Assembly (NCBI RefSeq): GCF_030316845.1
Contig: NZ_JASZYS010000019.1
Span: 1 to 64,000 of the forward strand
DNA: 64,000 nt
Direction of reading: 5' to 3'
DNA from: Variovorax davisae
GTDB lineage: Bacteria > Pseudomonadota > Gammaproteobacteria > Burkholderiales > Burkholderiaceae_C
Shown: in pieces, positions 1 through 8,374 of the stretch
Layout: each line of letters opens with the position of its first letter
How positions within the stretch are numbered: position 1 is the first letter of the stretch
Notes under the pieces: generated by a model
What the model was told of the DNA's origin: nothing
Seen by the model: only the letters and a program-made list of their open reading frames with translations
Database searches by the model: none
Position numbers and translations under genes: made by a program

Positions 1-558
1 CTGGGCGAAGGTGTTGTACTGGTAGCCGGTCACCTGCAGGTCGGTGACGCCCATGCGCTGCGCCGGGTTGTCGGCCACATAGGTCAGGTTGGCCGAGCTG
101 GTCGAATAGAGTCCGGCGTCGGCCGTCGGCTGGCCACCGACCTGCCATGTGCCGGCCAAGGTGCCGCGACCCGGGATGACGAGCGGATTGGCCGGATCGT
201 TCTGATACAGCGTCGGAATGCCGCTGTTGCCGACCGCCGTTTCGCCGGCGGGGGGGCCGTAGCGGTAGGCGATGCCGGCGTCCTTGCTCAGCTTGGTCGC
301 CATGTCACGATAGGCCGATGCGGAGATCGCCTGCGAGTTGTCGACAATGTCGTTCGTCAAGGCGGGACCGCTGGCGAGCTGGCTGCCGCTGCCGGTGGTG
401 GTGGTGGCCGCCGACGCCGTCGCCGTCGCACCGGAGGTCCCGGCGCCCAGCGCGGCGATGCTGCCGCCGCCGCCACTGCCACCGCCGCCGCCTCCGCAGC
501 CCACCAGCGCAGTTGCGGCTACTGCGAGCAAAATCGCGCTGTTGTGTAGAACTTTCAA
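1..558 (-). CDS. Putative outer-membrane lipoprotein, N-terminal part (runs off left edge)
   Basis: I translated this open frame from a TTG start at 558. A GGAGGTG ribosome-binding site lies 6 bases upstream. The first 21 residues are a lipoprotein signal peptide: Lys at position 2, a hydrophobic stretch, then lipobox L-V-G-C with Cys21 as the predicted lipidation site. A Gly/Ser-rich linker and an Ala/Thr-rich stretch follow, then a polar secreted domain. The 186 codons run in frame to position 1, so the C-terminus is missing. I recognise no enzymatic motif and the family is unknown. The base and codon pattern matches the neighbours. The gene is divergent from pepP, with 137 bp between the two starts. 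Confidence 0.7.
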   Translation of the reverse strand, partial: MKVLHNSAILLAVAATALVGCGGGGGGSGGGGSIAALGAGTSGATATASAATTTTGSGSQLASGPALTNDIVDNSQAISASAYRDMATKLSKDAGIAYRYGPPAGETAVGNSGIPTLYQNDPANPLVIPGRGTLAGTWQVGGQPTADAGLYSTSSANLTYVADNPAQRMGVTDLQVTGYQYNTFAQ

Positions 559-695
559 CAAAAACACCTCCAAAATATCAAGTTGGTGGTTTGTACGTGG
601 GAGTGGTCCTACAGGGCAACCCTTCTTGCATTTCTTTTCTCGATGTTTATCAGCCTCTTCCTACAGCTGTTACATCGGTAGCGCATGGTGACCTT

Positions 696-2081
696 ATGAC
701 CGCAAATTATCAAGTCCAGCGTCGATTACTACTTTCTTCTAATATAGGCAAGGACGGGATCGCCATCATCCCGACGGCGCCGGAGCGGCAGCGCAACCGG
801 GACAGCGACTTCCTGTTCCGGCACGACAGCTACTTCTATTACCTGACGGGCTTTACCGAGCCCAATGCCTGGCTGGTGCTGGCCGGCGACGGGCGCTCGA
901 CGCTGTTCTGCGCCCCGAAGGACCTGGAGCGCGAAATCTGGGACGGCTACCGGCTCGGCCCGGAGGCGGCACCGGCGGCGCTCGGGGTGGACGAGGCCTA
1001 TTCGATCGAGGAGCTCGATGCCCGGCTGCCGCGCCTGCTCGAGAACAAGAGCGTCGTCTGGTACCCGTTCGCGACCCACAAGGGACTCGAGACGCGGGTC
1101 GACGGCTGGCTGTCGTCGGTGCGCGCGCGGGTGCGCTACGGCGCGCTCTGCCCCGAAGAGCAGCGCGACCTCTGCGGCCCGCTGGACGAGATGCGGCTGG
1201 TCAAGGACGCGACCGAGCAGGACACCATGCGCCGCGCCGCCCAGATCAGCGCCCGGGCCCATGTCCGCGCCATGCAGCTGTCGGCGCGCATGCTGCGCGA
1301 AGGCCGGGAAGTGCGCGAGTACCACCTCGACGCCGAGCTGCTGCACGAGTTCCGCCTGGGCGGCTCGCAATACCCGGCCTACGGCTCGATCGTCGCCGCC
1401 GGCGCCAACGCCTGCGTGCTGCACTACCGCGCCGATGCGGCGCCGGTGCGCGACGGCGAACTGGTGCTGATCGACGCCGGCTGCGAACTGGACGGCTACG
1501 CCAGCGACATCACCCGCACCTTCCCGGCCAACGGCCGCTTCACCGGCCCGCAGCGCGCCCTGTACGACCTGGTGCTGGCCAGCCAGGATGCCGCCGTCGC
1601 GGCGACCCGGGCCGGCCAGCGCTTCACCGACCCGCACGAGGCCACCGTGCGAGTGCTGTCGCAGGGCATGCTGGACCTCGGGCTGCTCGACGCCGACAAG
1701 GTGGGCGGAGTCGACGACGTGATCGAGAAGCGGGCCTACTTCGCCTACTACATGCACCGCACCGGCCACTGGCTCGGCATGGACGTGCACGACTGCGGCA
1801 GCTACATCGAGCCGACCCAGGTCGGCGAAGTGAGCGAGCGGCGGGACCCGCTGTCCAACGAACTGATCCAGAACCGGCCCAGCCGCATCCTGCATCCGGG
1901 CATGGTGCTGACCATCGAGCCCGGCATCTACGTGCGGGCGGCCGAGGGCGTGCCGGAGCAGTTCCACAACATCGGCATCCGCATCGAGGACGACGCCATC
2001 GTCACCGAGACCGGCTGCGAGCTGATTTCGCGCGGCGTCCCGGTCAAGGCCGACGAGATCGAAGCGCTGATGCGCGGCTGA
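696..2081 (+). CDS. pepP: Xaa-Pro aminopeptidase (PepP, M24B)
   Basis: Cytosolic di-metal aminopeptidase that removes an N-terminal residue preceding proline. The protein has 461 residues. An AMP_N-type N-terminal domain (about 1-170) is followed by a pita-bread M24 domain. The five metal ligands of the family are visible: Asp260 (in LIDAGCE), Asp271 (in DITRTF), His358 (in GHWLG), Glu408 (in TIEPG) and Glu431 (in IRIEDD). The spacing agrees with Escherichia coli PepP. I chose the ATG at 696 because the N-terminus then matches the family; a longer in-frame opening to 318 encodes an Arg-rich stretch antisense to the lipoprotein gene. There is no strong ribosome-binding site at this ATG. The gene is convergent with the FAD oxidoreductase gene, 21 bp away. 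Confidence 0.93.
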   Translation: MTANYQVQRRLLLSSNIGKDGIAIIPTAPERQRNRDSDFLFRHDSYFYYLTGFTEPNAWLVLAGDGRSTLFCAPKDLEREIWDGYRLGPEAAPAALGVDEAYSIEELDARLPRLLENKSVVWYPFATHKGLETRVDGWLSSVRARVRYGALCPEEQRDLCGPLDEMRLVKDATEQDTMRRAAQISARAHVRAMQLSARMLREGREVREYHLDAELLHEFRLGGSQYPAYGSIVAAGANACVLHYRADAAPVRDGELVLIDAGCELDGYASDITRTFPANGRFTGPQRALYDLVLASQDAAVAATRAGQRFTDPHEATVRVLSQGMLDLGLLDADKVGGVDDVIEKRAYFAYYMHRTGHWLGMDVHDCGSYIEPTQVGEVSERRDPLSNELIQNRPSRILHPGMVLTIEPGIYVRAAEGVPEQFHNIGIRIEDDAIVTETGCELISRGVPVKADEIEALMRG

Positions 2082-2102
2082 TGCGCGGGACCGTGGCGGG
2101 CG

Positions 2103-3674
2103 TCAAGCCGCCGCGAGGTGTCCGCGGGTGAAAGCCTCCTCGAAGATCGAGTAGCCCGACCAGTCGGCGTGGGCGAAGGCCAGCCGGCCGGCCTGCACCC
2201 GCGCCGGTGCGCCCATCTGCGCCAGCCAGCCGGGCGCCGGGATCGCCATCGCATGGCCATGGCGCGTGATGTCGATCCGGCTCGCCAGTGCGGCGATGTC
2301 CGGGTGCGGCAGCGACAGCTCTCCCAGCAGCTCGTCGCGCCAGGCGCTCCAGGGCCGCGCCAGCAGCTGGCGCCGGGCGTCGGGCCCATCCCAGCGGCTC
2401 GGGCCGAGCGGCCGGTACCAGGTCAGCACGGTGGCCCGCGGCGTCGGGTCGAGCGCCTGGTGCCGGGCATCGACATAGCCCAGCCCTGCGCTGCCGTGGA
2501 CCACGTTGTCCCAGGAGGGGGCGGCGCCCGGCCGGTCGGCGAGCGCCGCGCGCACATGCACGTTGGCCACCAGCCACGGCGCGTAGCGCAAGCGCGCCGC
2601 CGCCAGCCGCAGCGGCTCGGGCGCGGCTTCCACCACCCGGGCGGCGATGAACGCCGGCAGCGCCACGATGCAGCGCTCGGCCTGCCAGCGCACCCGCGAC
2701 CCGCTGGCGACATCGACCGCATCGACCTCGACGCCATGGCGCGTCTCGGCAATGCGGGTCACGGCCTGGCCGGTCCGCAGCCGGTCGCCGAGCGGCTGCG
2801 CGAGCCGCCGGGCCAGCCAGGCATTGCCCTCGGGCCAGGTCAGCACCGCCTCGCGCTCGCCGTCATCCTCCCCGGGGGCGCGGAAGCCGTGGCGGCTGGC
2901 GAAGTAGTGGATGCCGGCCCAGGCCGACACGTGGGCCAGGCCGGCGCCATAGTCGTCGCGGCAGCAGTACTCGAGGTACCAGCGCAGGTGCGCATCGGCA
3001 AAACCCTCGCGCGCCAGCCAGCTCTCGAAGGACAGCGCGTCCAGCGCCAGCAGGGTGGGCGCGAGTTCGGCGCGCAGCGTCGGGATCGAGAACCGCGCCT
3101 CGCGCCGCAGCGCCTCCACCCGCGCCGAAAAGCGCCGATACGCGTCCAGCGTGCCGGCCGCCACGCCCTGCAGCGGCAGCAAGCCGTCCTGCCAGCTGCC
3201 CTGGAAGAACAGGCGCTCCTGCGGGCTGTGGCAGAGATACTGCTCGTCGTAGGTCCAGCGGCCGGCCACGCGCCGGCGCAGGCCGAGCTCCTCGAGCAGG
3301 TCCTGCACCTCGGAGGCCTGGTCGCCGGGCAGCGGCAGGTAGTGCGCACCGAGTGGGCAGGCGATGCCCTGCAGCTCGCCGGCGCGGCTGTTGCCGCCGG
3401 CCTGGTCCTCCAGTTCGAGCAGCACGAACTCCTCGATGCCCGCCAGCCGCAGGGCCCGCGCCGCCGCCAGTCCCGCCACGCCGCCGCCGGCGATCACGAC
3501 ACGGGTTCGCCGGGTGCCTTCGGGCGGCGACCCCGCACCCAGCGCACCGTCGCGCAGCGCATGGCCGCGCGCTGCATCGATGCCCGTGAAGCCGCCCTCG
3601 ATGGCGGGCGCCGGCTCGCAGCCGGCCAGTGTGGCCGCCGCGGCCGCCGCGCCCAGGAACGCGCGCCGCCTCAC
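2103..3674 (-). CDS. FAD-dependent amine-oxidase-like oxidoreductase with Tat/lipoprotein signal
   Basis: The N-terminus reads MRRRAFLG, a twin-arginine motif, then an Ala-rich hydrophobic stretch and a lipobox-like L-A-G-C at residues 16-19. The protein (523 aa) is therefore probably exported folded and possibly lipidated. A Rossmann dinucleotide-binding motif (VVIAGGGVAGLAAA, about residues 59-72) opens the NAD(P)-binding-8/amine-oxidase fold. The C-terminus (about 480-520) resembles the second FAD-contact region. The GTG start at 3674 overlaps the stop of the spermidine-synthase-like gene as GTGA, which implies translational coupling. It is the last gene of a five-gene operon. The substrate is unknown; a polyamine is a reasonable guess from context, not shown by the sequence. 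Confidence 0.8.
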   Translation of the reverse strand: MRRRAFLGAAAAAATLAGCEPAPAIEGGFTGIDAARGHALRDGALGAGSPPEGTRRTRVVIAGGGVAGLAAARALRLAGIEEFVLLELEDQAGGNSRAGELQGIACPLGAHYLPLPGDQASEVQDLLEELGLRRRVAGRWTYDEQYLCHSPQERLFFQGSWQDGLLPLQGVAAGTLDAYRRFSARVEALRREARFSIPTLRAELAPTLLALDALSFESWLAREGFADAHLRWYLEYCCRDDYGAGLAHVSAWAGIHYFASRHGFRAPGEDDGEREAVLTWPEGNAWLARRLAQPLGDRLRTGQAVTRIAETRHGVEVDAVDVASGSRVRWQAERCIVALPAFIAARVVEAAPEPLRLAAARLRYAPWLVANVHVRAALADRPGAAPSWDNVVHGSAGLGYVDARHQALDPTPRATVLTWYRPLGPSRWDGPDARRQLLARPWSAWRDELLGELSLPHPDIAALASRIDITRHGHAMAIPAPGWLAQMGAPARVQAGRLAFAHADWSGYSIFEEAFTRGHLAAA

Positions 3675-5203
3675 CGCGTGCCCCACTCGTGCTCGTAGGT
3701 GGTCACGAGGATCTGGTTGGAGAGCCGGTTCACCTCGGTCGGGACCCGCGCCATGTCGCGCGGGAAGTCGAACAGCAAAGGCAGGGTCGCCACCGACAGG
3801 AAGCGCAGCCCCTCGGGCAAGGCGTCGGGCATCCGGAACGGCCGCCGGCTGGCGACGATGTAGCCCCATTCGCCGAAGCTCGGCACGTGCGCGTGGTACG
3901 GCGTCGCGGTCAGGCCGACCGACTCGATGGTGGTCGCCACGGTCCAGAAGCTCTTGCGCGCCACCAGTGGCGAGGTGGTCTGGACGACGGCATAGCCGCT
4001 GGCGGCCAGCCGCTGGTCGAGCAGCGCATAGAACGCGCTGGTGTAGAGCTTGCCGATCGCGAAGTTGGTCGGATCGGGAAAGTCGACCACGATCACGTCG
4101 AAGACCTCGCCCGGCTGCTGCAGCCACTGGAAGGCATCGGTGTTGACGATCTTCAGCTTCGGCGACGCCAGCGAATGGCCGTTGAGCGCCGCCAGCGTCT
4201 GGTGGGCGCGAAACAGCCGGGTCATGTTCGGGTCGAGCTCCACCAGCGTCACGCTCTCGACCGAGGGGTATTTGAGGATCTCGCGCACCGCCATGCCGTC
4301 GCCGCCGCCGAGCACCGCCACCTTGCGCGGCGCGCCGTGCGCCGCCATCACCGGATGCACCAGCGCCTCGTGATAGCGGTACTCGTCGCGCTCGGCGAAC
4401 TGCAGGTTGCCGTTCAGGAACAGCCGATGGCCCGCGGCGCCGCGCGTGACCACGATGCGCTGGTAGGGCGAGCTCTCGCTGAAGACGATCCGGTCCTGGT
4501 AGAACCTGTCCTCGGCCAGCGTCGTGATGCGGTCGGCGAAGGCGAATGCCAGCGCCAGGGCGGCGAGTGCCAGCGCGCAGGCCAGCGCATGCGCGCCGGC
4601 CCGGCGCAGCTCGTGCCGGAACAGCCAAAGCGCCCAGACCGCCACCGCCGCATTCATGAAGCCGAACAGCAGCCCGGTGCGGATCATGCCCAGCTGCGGC
4701 ACCAGCAGCAGCGGAAAGGCGATCGAGACCGCCAGCGCGCCCAGGTAGTCGAAGGTCAGGACCTGCGACACCAGGTCCTTCAGCGCCACGTTGCGCCGCA
4801 GGATCCGCATCACCAGCGGGATCTCCAGACCGACCAGCGTGCCGACCACCAGCACCAGGCCGTAGAGCAGCAGCCGGAAGGCACCCGGCACATAGGCATT
4901 GGCGATGAACAGCAGCGCCGGCAACGCACCGCCGACCAGCGCCACCATGAGCTCGATGCGCAGGAAATGGGCCGGCAACTGACGCTCGAAGTAGCGCGAC
5001 AGCCAGGAGCCCACGCCCATCGCGAACAGGTAGGTGCCGATGATGGTGCTGAACTGGAGCACCGAGTCGCCGAGCAGGTACGAGCTCAATGCCGCGGCAC
5101 TGAGCTCGTACACCAACCCGCAGGCCGCGACCACGAAGACGCTGGCGAGCAGCGCGATCTCGACCGGCCGCGGTCCTGCCCGTTCGACGGGCAGCGCCGA
5201 CAA
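3671..5203 (-). CDS. Membrane-bound spermidine-synthase-like protein
   Basis: This 510-residue protein has about seven hydrophobic segments in residues 15-220, followed by a cytoplasmic aminopropyltransferase/SAM-methyltransferase-like domain. The nucleotide-binding motif GGGDGMAVREI lies near residue 300 and an acidic VVDFPDPTN motif near 373; it replaces the D-x-T-D-P of soluble SpeE but keeps both Asp residues. Fused membrane SpeE-like proteins usually occur in operons with DUF350, DUF4178 and SPFH genes, as here. I chose the TTG at 5203 because AAGGAGG lies 5 bases upstream; another TTG at 5218 overlaps the DUF350 stop. Whether it makes spermidine or modifies something else cannot be told from the sequence. 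Confidence 0.85.
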   Translation of the reverse strand: MSALPVERAGPRPVEIALLASVFVVAACGLVYELSAAALSSYLLGDSVLQFSTIIGTYLFAMGVGSWLSRYFERQLPAHFLRIELMVALVGGALPALLFIANAYVPGAFRLLLYGLVLVVGTLVGLEIPLVMRILRRNVALKDLVSQVLTFDYLGALAVSIAFPLLLVPQLGMIRTGLLFGFMNAAVAVWALWLFRHELRRAGAHALACALALAALALAFAFADRITTLAEDRFYQDRIVFSESSPYQRIVVTRGAAGHRLFLNGNLQFAERDEYRYHEALVHPVMAAHGAPRKVAVLGGGDGMAVREILKYPSVESVTLVELDPNMTRLFRAHQTLAALNGHSLASPKLKIVNTDAFQWLQQPGEVFDVIVVDFPDPTNFAIGKLYTSAFYALLDQRLAASGYAVVQTTSPLVARKSFWTVATTIESVGLTATPYHAHVPSFGEWGYIVASRRPFRMPDALPEGLRFLSVATLPLLFDFPRDMARVPTEVNRLSNQILVTTYEHEWGTR

Positions 5204-5214
5204 GGCCGCCTCCT

Positions 5215-5433
5215 TCAATGGATCGCCGCGGCGACGATGATGCAGATGCCCAGGCTCATCGCGGCCACCACCAGCCCGAGCGCCATGTTCTGCTTCTCGA
5301 CGATCTCCTGCCACAGGTCATACGGCGTGAGCTTGTCGATGAGCCGGAAGGCCAGCCAGAAGACCGCCAAGCCGATCACCGCGTAGAGCAGCGATCCGAA
5401 GATCACGTCCGGCTTCAACCATTCAATTCCCAT
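5215..5433 (-). CDS. DUF350 family small membrane protein
   Basis: A 72-residue inner-membrane protein with two predicted transmembrane helices (about residues 10-30 and 50-70) and a short charged loop (KLTPYDLWQEIVEKQN). It matches the DUF350 (YjfL-like) pattern of one two-helix unit. The ATG at 5433 has AACCTCC on the plus strand, that is GGAGGTT on the sense strand, seven bases upstream. It sits between the DUF4178 gene (22 bp gap) and the spermidine-synthase-like gene (11 bp gap). The molecular function of DUF350 is unknown. Its recurrent partners SPFH, DUF4178 and PspA/YjfI suggest a role in membrane stress. Confidence 0.8.
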   Translation of the reverse strand: MGIEWLKPDVIFGSLLYAVIGLAVFWLAFRLIDKLTPYDLWQEIVEKQNMALGLVVAAMSLGICIIVAAAIH

Positions 5434-5455
5434 GATGAGAACCTCCAAAAAAATG

Positions 5456-6937
5456 TCACTTGTGGCCGCCGCCACTCGAATAGCCGCCATACGACCCGCC
5501 CGCGCTGCGCGAGCCGCCGGAGCCGCTGCCGCCGCTGCAGGTGCTCAGGATGATCAGCAGCACGATGATCACCACCACGATCAGCACGATGGTGCCGCAG
5601 CCCAGGCCGGACGCCGCGCTCACCGGCAGCACGTCGCTGCGCTTGAACATGTCCTTCTTGCGTTCGAGCTTGAACGCCGCCGCGACGGCCGCGCTGTCGA
5701 TCCGGTTGCCGGACGACCAGGTCAGCTCGTTGGCCGAGCGCTCCATCGACAGCAGCGCGCCGCCGCTGGCGAAATCGCGGTTGAAGGTCTTCTGTCCACG
5801 CTCGACCTGCCAGTAGAACTCGCCCGCCACGTAGCCGGTCTCGGCGTTGTAGGCGTACTGCTGCAGGTAGACCTTGCCCAGGTAGGTCGCGCGGGCGCCG
5901 CTCTCGGCCATCGTCGGCGCGCCGGTGGTCGGCTTCACGAGGCTCCAGCCGTCTTCGGCATCGACCAGGAAGCTGAAGCCGCGCTTCTTGTTGTAGAGCA
6001 GGTACTCGCTCCAGCCGAAATGCTCGTCGTCGCCAGGCGCCACGCCCATCCGGTGCTGGAAGCCGACCACCTGCCAGTCGGCGCCCTGGAGCTGGCCGAT
6101 GCTGCCGAGCGCGATCAGCGGCTGCACCGGTTCGTGCTGGGCCGCATGGCGCAGCTCGCCGCCGATGCCTTGCGTCAGGTCGATGATCTCGTTGCAAGAC
6201 CGGCAGGTGATGCTCTTGCTGTCGGCCAGCTGGACCGTCACCGGCGAGCCGCAGTTCGGGCAGTTGAAGCTGCGGCCCTTTTCTTCCTTGGCCGATTCGT
6301 CGCGCAGGCCCGTGAGCTGCAGGTCTTCGAGCCGCACCGACCGGCCGAGGTAGGCGCCCGGGGGATCGGTGTCGTAGTCGAGGCTCAGCACCTGCCCCTG
6401 GTCGTTGCGAAGCTCCACCACCGCGAACCGACGGCCGAGTTCGGGCAATCGCGGCAGCTCGCCCTGGGCCGAGACCAGCGCCACCTGCTCGTTCGAGGCC
6501 ACGGTGTAGTTCCGGCCGTTGAAGGCCGTCGTCGCAGCCACCCGCAGCTCGGCCGCCGGCGGCGCCGCACGCTGCAGTTCGATCGGCAGCGCGAACACGA
6601 AGGCGCCGTTGTCCTCGCTCAGCAGGCCTGTGCGCTCGCCGTCGAGTGCCGCGATCCACTCGGTCCAGCGGCCGCCGGCGTAGCTGTATTGGAGCCGGCC
6701 GACCAGCGTGAAGGGCTGGCCGTCGACGCGGCCGGCCGCAAACAGCTGCAGCGGGCTGAAGTCGTCGAACAGCTCGGCCATCTTGCCGGTGCGCGCCAGG
6801 GTTTCGCCCTGGCGCACCACGGTGCTCTGGCAATACGGGCAGACGGCGTGGGTCGACTGCGCCGATCGGAATTCGACCGGCGCGCCGCAACCGGGGCAGG
6901 GCGCGCGGTAGTAGCGCTGGCTGCCGCTCGCGCTCAC
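5456..6937 (-). CDS. DUF4178 protein with two zinc ribbons and C-terminal membrane anchor
   Basis: The 493-residue protein starts with a zinc ribbon (Cys14, Cys17, Cys33, Cys36). A DUF4178 beta-rich domain follows at about 50-210, then a second zinc ribbon near 224-245 (CPNC...CRSC), another DUF4178-like repeat (about 275-420), one transmembrane helix near 450-475, and a Gly/Ser/Tyr-rich tail. The GTG start at 6937 overlaps the stop of the SPFH gene as GTGA, so the two proteins are probably made in a fixed ratio. DUF4178 proteins often accompany SPFH, DUF350 and SpeE-like genes; no enzymatic activity is established. The tail could be exposed on either side of the membrane. Confidence 0.83.
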   Translation of the reverse strand: MSASGSQRYYRAPCPGCGAPVEFRSAQSTHAVCPYCQSTVVRQGETLARTGKMAELFDDFSPLQLFAAGRVDGQPFTLVGRLQYSYAGGRWTEWIAALDGERTGLLSEDNGAFVFALPIELQRAAPPAAELRVAATTAFNGRNYTVASNEQVALVSAQGELPRLPELGRRFAVVELRNDQGQVLSLDYDTDPPGAYLGRSVRLEDLQLTGLRDESAKEEKGRSFNCPNCGSPVTVQLADSKSITCRSCNEIIDLTQGIGGELRHAAQHEPVQPLIALGSIGQLQGADWQVVGFQHRMGVAPGDDEHFGWSEYLLYNKKRGFSFLVDAEDGWSLVKPTTGAPTMAESGARATYLGKVYLQQYAYNAETGYVAGEFYWQVERGQKTFNRDFASGGALLSMERSANELTWSSGNRIDSAAVAAAFKLERKKDMFKRSDVLPVSAASGLGCGTIVLIVVVIIVLLIILSTCSGGSGSGGSRSAGGSYGGYSSGGGHK

Positions 6938-7971
6938 ACCAGCTTTTTCAGCAGCTCCGCCTTCTTGGCGTCGAATTCTTCCTGCGTGAGGATGCCCTTG
7001 GCCTTGAGCTCACCGAGCTTCTCGAGCGTGGTCATCACGTCGGCCGGATTCACCACGGCCACCGCCGGCTGCTGCTGGGCCGCGGCCGGCTGTGCCTGCA
7101 GCCCCTGCGACAAGTTCTGCGCCAGCACCTGGCCCAGCGCGACCCCCGCGCCGAGGCCCATCGCGTCGCCCGCGATGCCGCCACCGCCGCCCGCGCCCTC
7201 GGCGAATTTCGGGATCGCCTGCGCGGTCTGGTACTGCATGAACTTGCCCATGTCGTTGCCGACCATGCCCATGCCGATCTTCTGGTCGAGGATCTTCTGC
7301 AGTTCTTCGGGCAGCGAGACGTTCTGCACCGTGATCGTCTCGAGCTGGATCCCCAGCTTGGCGAACTCCGGCACCAGCTGCTTGGCCAGCGCCTCGGCGA
7401 ACTGGACCTGGTTGGCCGCCAGGTCGAGGAACGGCACCCCGCTGCCGGCGATCGCGTTGCTGATGTTCTGCAGCAGCAGGCCGCGCAGCTGGCCGTCGAT
7501 GTCGGCCACCGTGTAGAGCTCTCGCGTGCCCGAGATCTCGGTGTGGAACAGCTTGGCGTCGCCGATGCGGAAGCTGTAGTTGCCGAAGGCGCGCAGCCGC
7601 ACGGCGCCGAAGTCCTTGTCGCGCACCGTGATCGGCTGCGGCGTGCCCCACTTCTGGTCGACCTGCTGGCGGGTGCTGAAGAAATAGACGTCGCTCTTGA
7701 AGGGCGACTCGAAGAGCTTGTCCCAGTTCTTGAGGTAGGTCAGGACCGGCAGCGTCTGCGTCGTCAGCTTGTAGAGGCCGGGGCCGAAGACGTCGGCCAC
7801 CTGGCCCTCGTTGACGAACACCGCGACCTGCGACTCGCGCACGGTCAGCGACGCCCCGTTCTGGATCTCCATGTCGGCCATCGGGAAGCGCCAGGCCAGC
7901 GTGCCGTCGCCGGACTCCGTCCATTGAATGATGTCGATGAACTGCTTCTTGATGAAATCCATCAGCGCCAT
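6934..7971 (-). CDS. SPFH/Band 7 domain protein with SHOCT tail
   Basis: This 345-residue protein is the first gene of the membrane-stress-like operon. An SPFH (band 7/stomatin-like) domain covers about residues 30-230. A Gly/Ala-rich linker follows, and the C-terminus (GELKAKGILTQEEFDAKKAE) is a SHOCT helix pair, often an oligomerisation module. Such virion-core/YdjI-type SPFH proteins form membrane-associated assemblies. I chose the ATG at 7971 (MALMDFIKKQ), with GAGGAGC about 6 bases upstream; the longer open frame to 8190 runs backwards through the origin-like element and is not coding-like. The promoter must lie in the 7972-8374 intergenic region, so the duplicated DnaA boxes there could affect it. 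Confidence 0.88.
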   Translation of the reverse strand: MALMDFIKKQFIDIIQWTESGDGTLAWRFPMADMEIQNGASLTVRESQVAVFVNEGQVADVFGPGLYKLTTQTLPVLTYLKNWDKLFESPFKSDVYFFSTRQQVDQKWGTPQPITVRDKDFGAVRLRAFGNYSFRIGDAKLFHTEISGTRELYTVADIDGQLRGLLLQNISNAIAGSGVPFLDLAANQVQFAEALAKQLVPEFAKLGIQLETITVQNVSLPEELQKILDQKIGMGMVGNDMGKFMQYQTAQAIPKFAEGAGGGGGIAGDAMGLGAGVALGQVLAQNLSQGLQAQPAAAQQQPAVAVVNPADVMTTLEKLGELKAKGILTQEEFDAKKAELLKKLV

Positions 7972-8024
7972 GCCGGCTCCTCGTCGAAGGGGTTTCTGTG
8001 GCGGGCATATTGCCACAGCGGCCG

Positions 8025-8245
8025 AAGGACAACCCTGGGGACAGTTCCGGCACAACCAGGCACTTGTCCACAGGCCGGCGGGCGTGGCCGAAGTTGTTCG
8101 CCTCGGCGCGACAGCAGAGAAGCGCGCCTGCGCACAGCCAGCGGGCTGCCGCAAGTCGTTGTCGGCAATGAAAAAAATGCGGCTGTCCACAACGCAGGCC
8201 CGCCCTTACTACTACTACTAATTTGAATAGGAAGAATAAGAAGAA
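8025..8245 (+). other. oriC-like element: second copy of the dnaA-dnaN origin core (basal unwinding system)
   Basis: The 403 bp between the SPFH gene and maeB contain no gene. From 8025 the sequence repeats the oriC at 42176, in the same orientation and without gaps through 8191 (128 of 167 bases identical by hand count). DnaA box TTGTCCACA is at 8064-8072 and CTGTCCACA at 8183-8191, 119 bp apart as in oriC. A GC-rich spacer follows, then CTACTACTACTAATTTGAAT at 8209-8228, identical to oriC; this is a run of DnaA-trio repeats leading into an AT/purine-rich stretch to about 8255. These are the parts of a bacterial basal origin unwinding system (DnaA boxes, GC spacer, DnaA-trios, AT-rich melt zone). 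The remaining 8256-8374 holds the maeB leader, with a possible -10 TACAAT at 8329-8334 and no convincing -35. Confidence 0.85.
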
Positions 8246-8374
8246 AAGATAGCAACAGCCGTTTTCCGTCTTTGGCCGAGCCGGACGATTCACAGCCGTG
8301 CGCGCCGCAGGGCGTAGGGATCGAGGTCTACAATCGGCGCCCTTTACAAGAAGCGTCCTAGGAGGCACGGCCCA

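Noticed and set aside
318..695. N-terminal extension of PepP
   Set aside because: The extra codons are Arg-rich, lie antisense to the lipoprotein gene, and are absent from the family; start set at 696.
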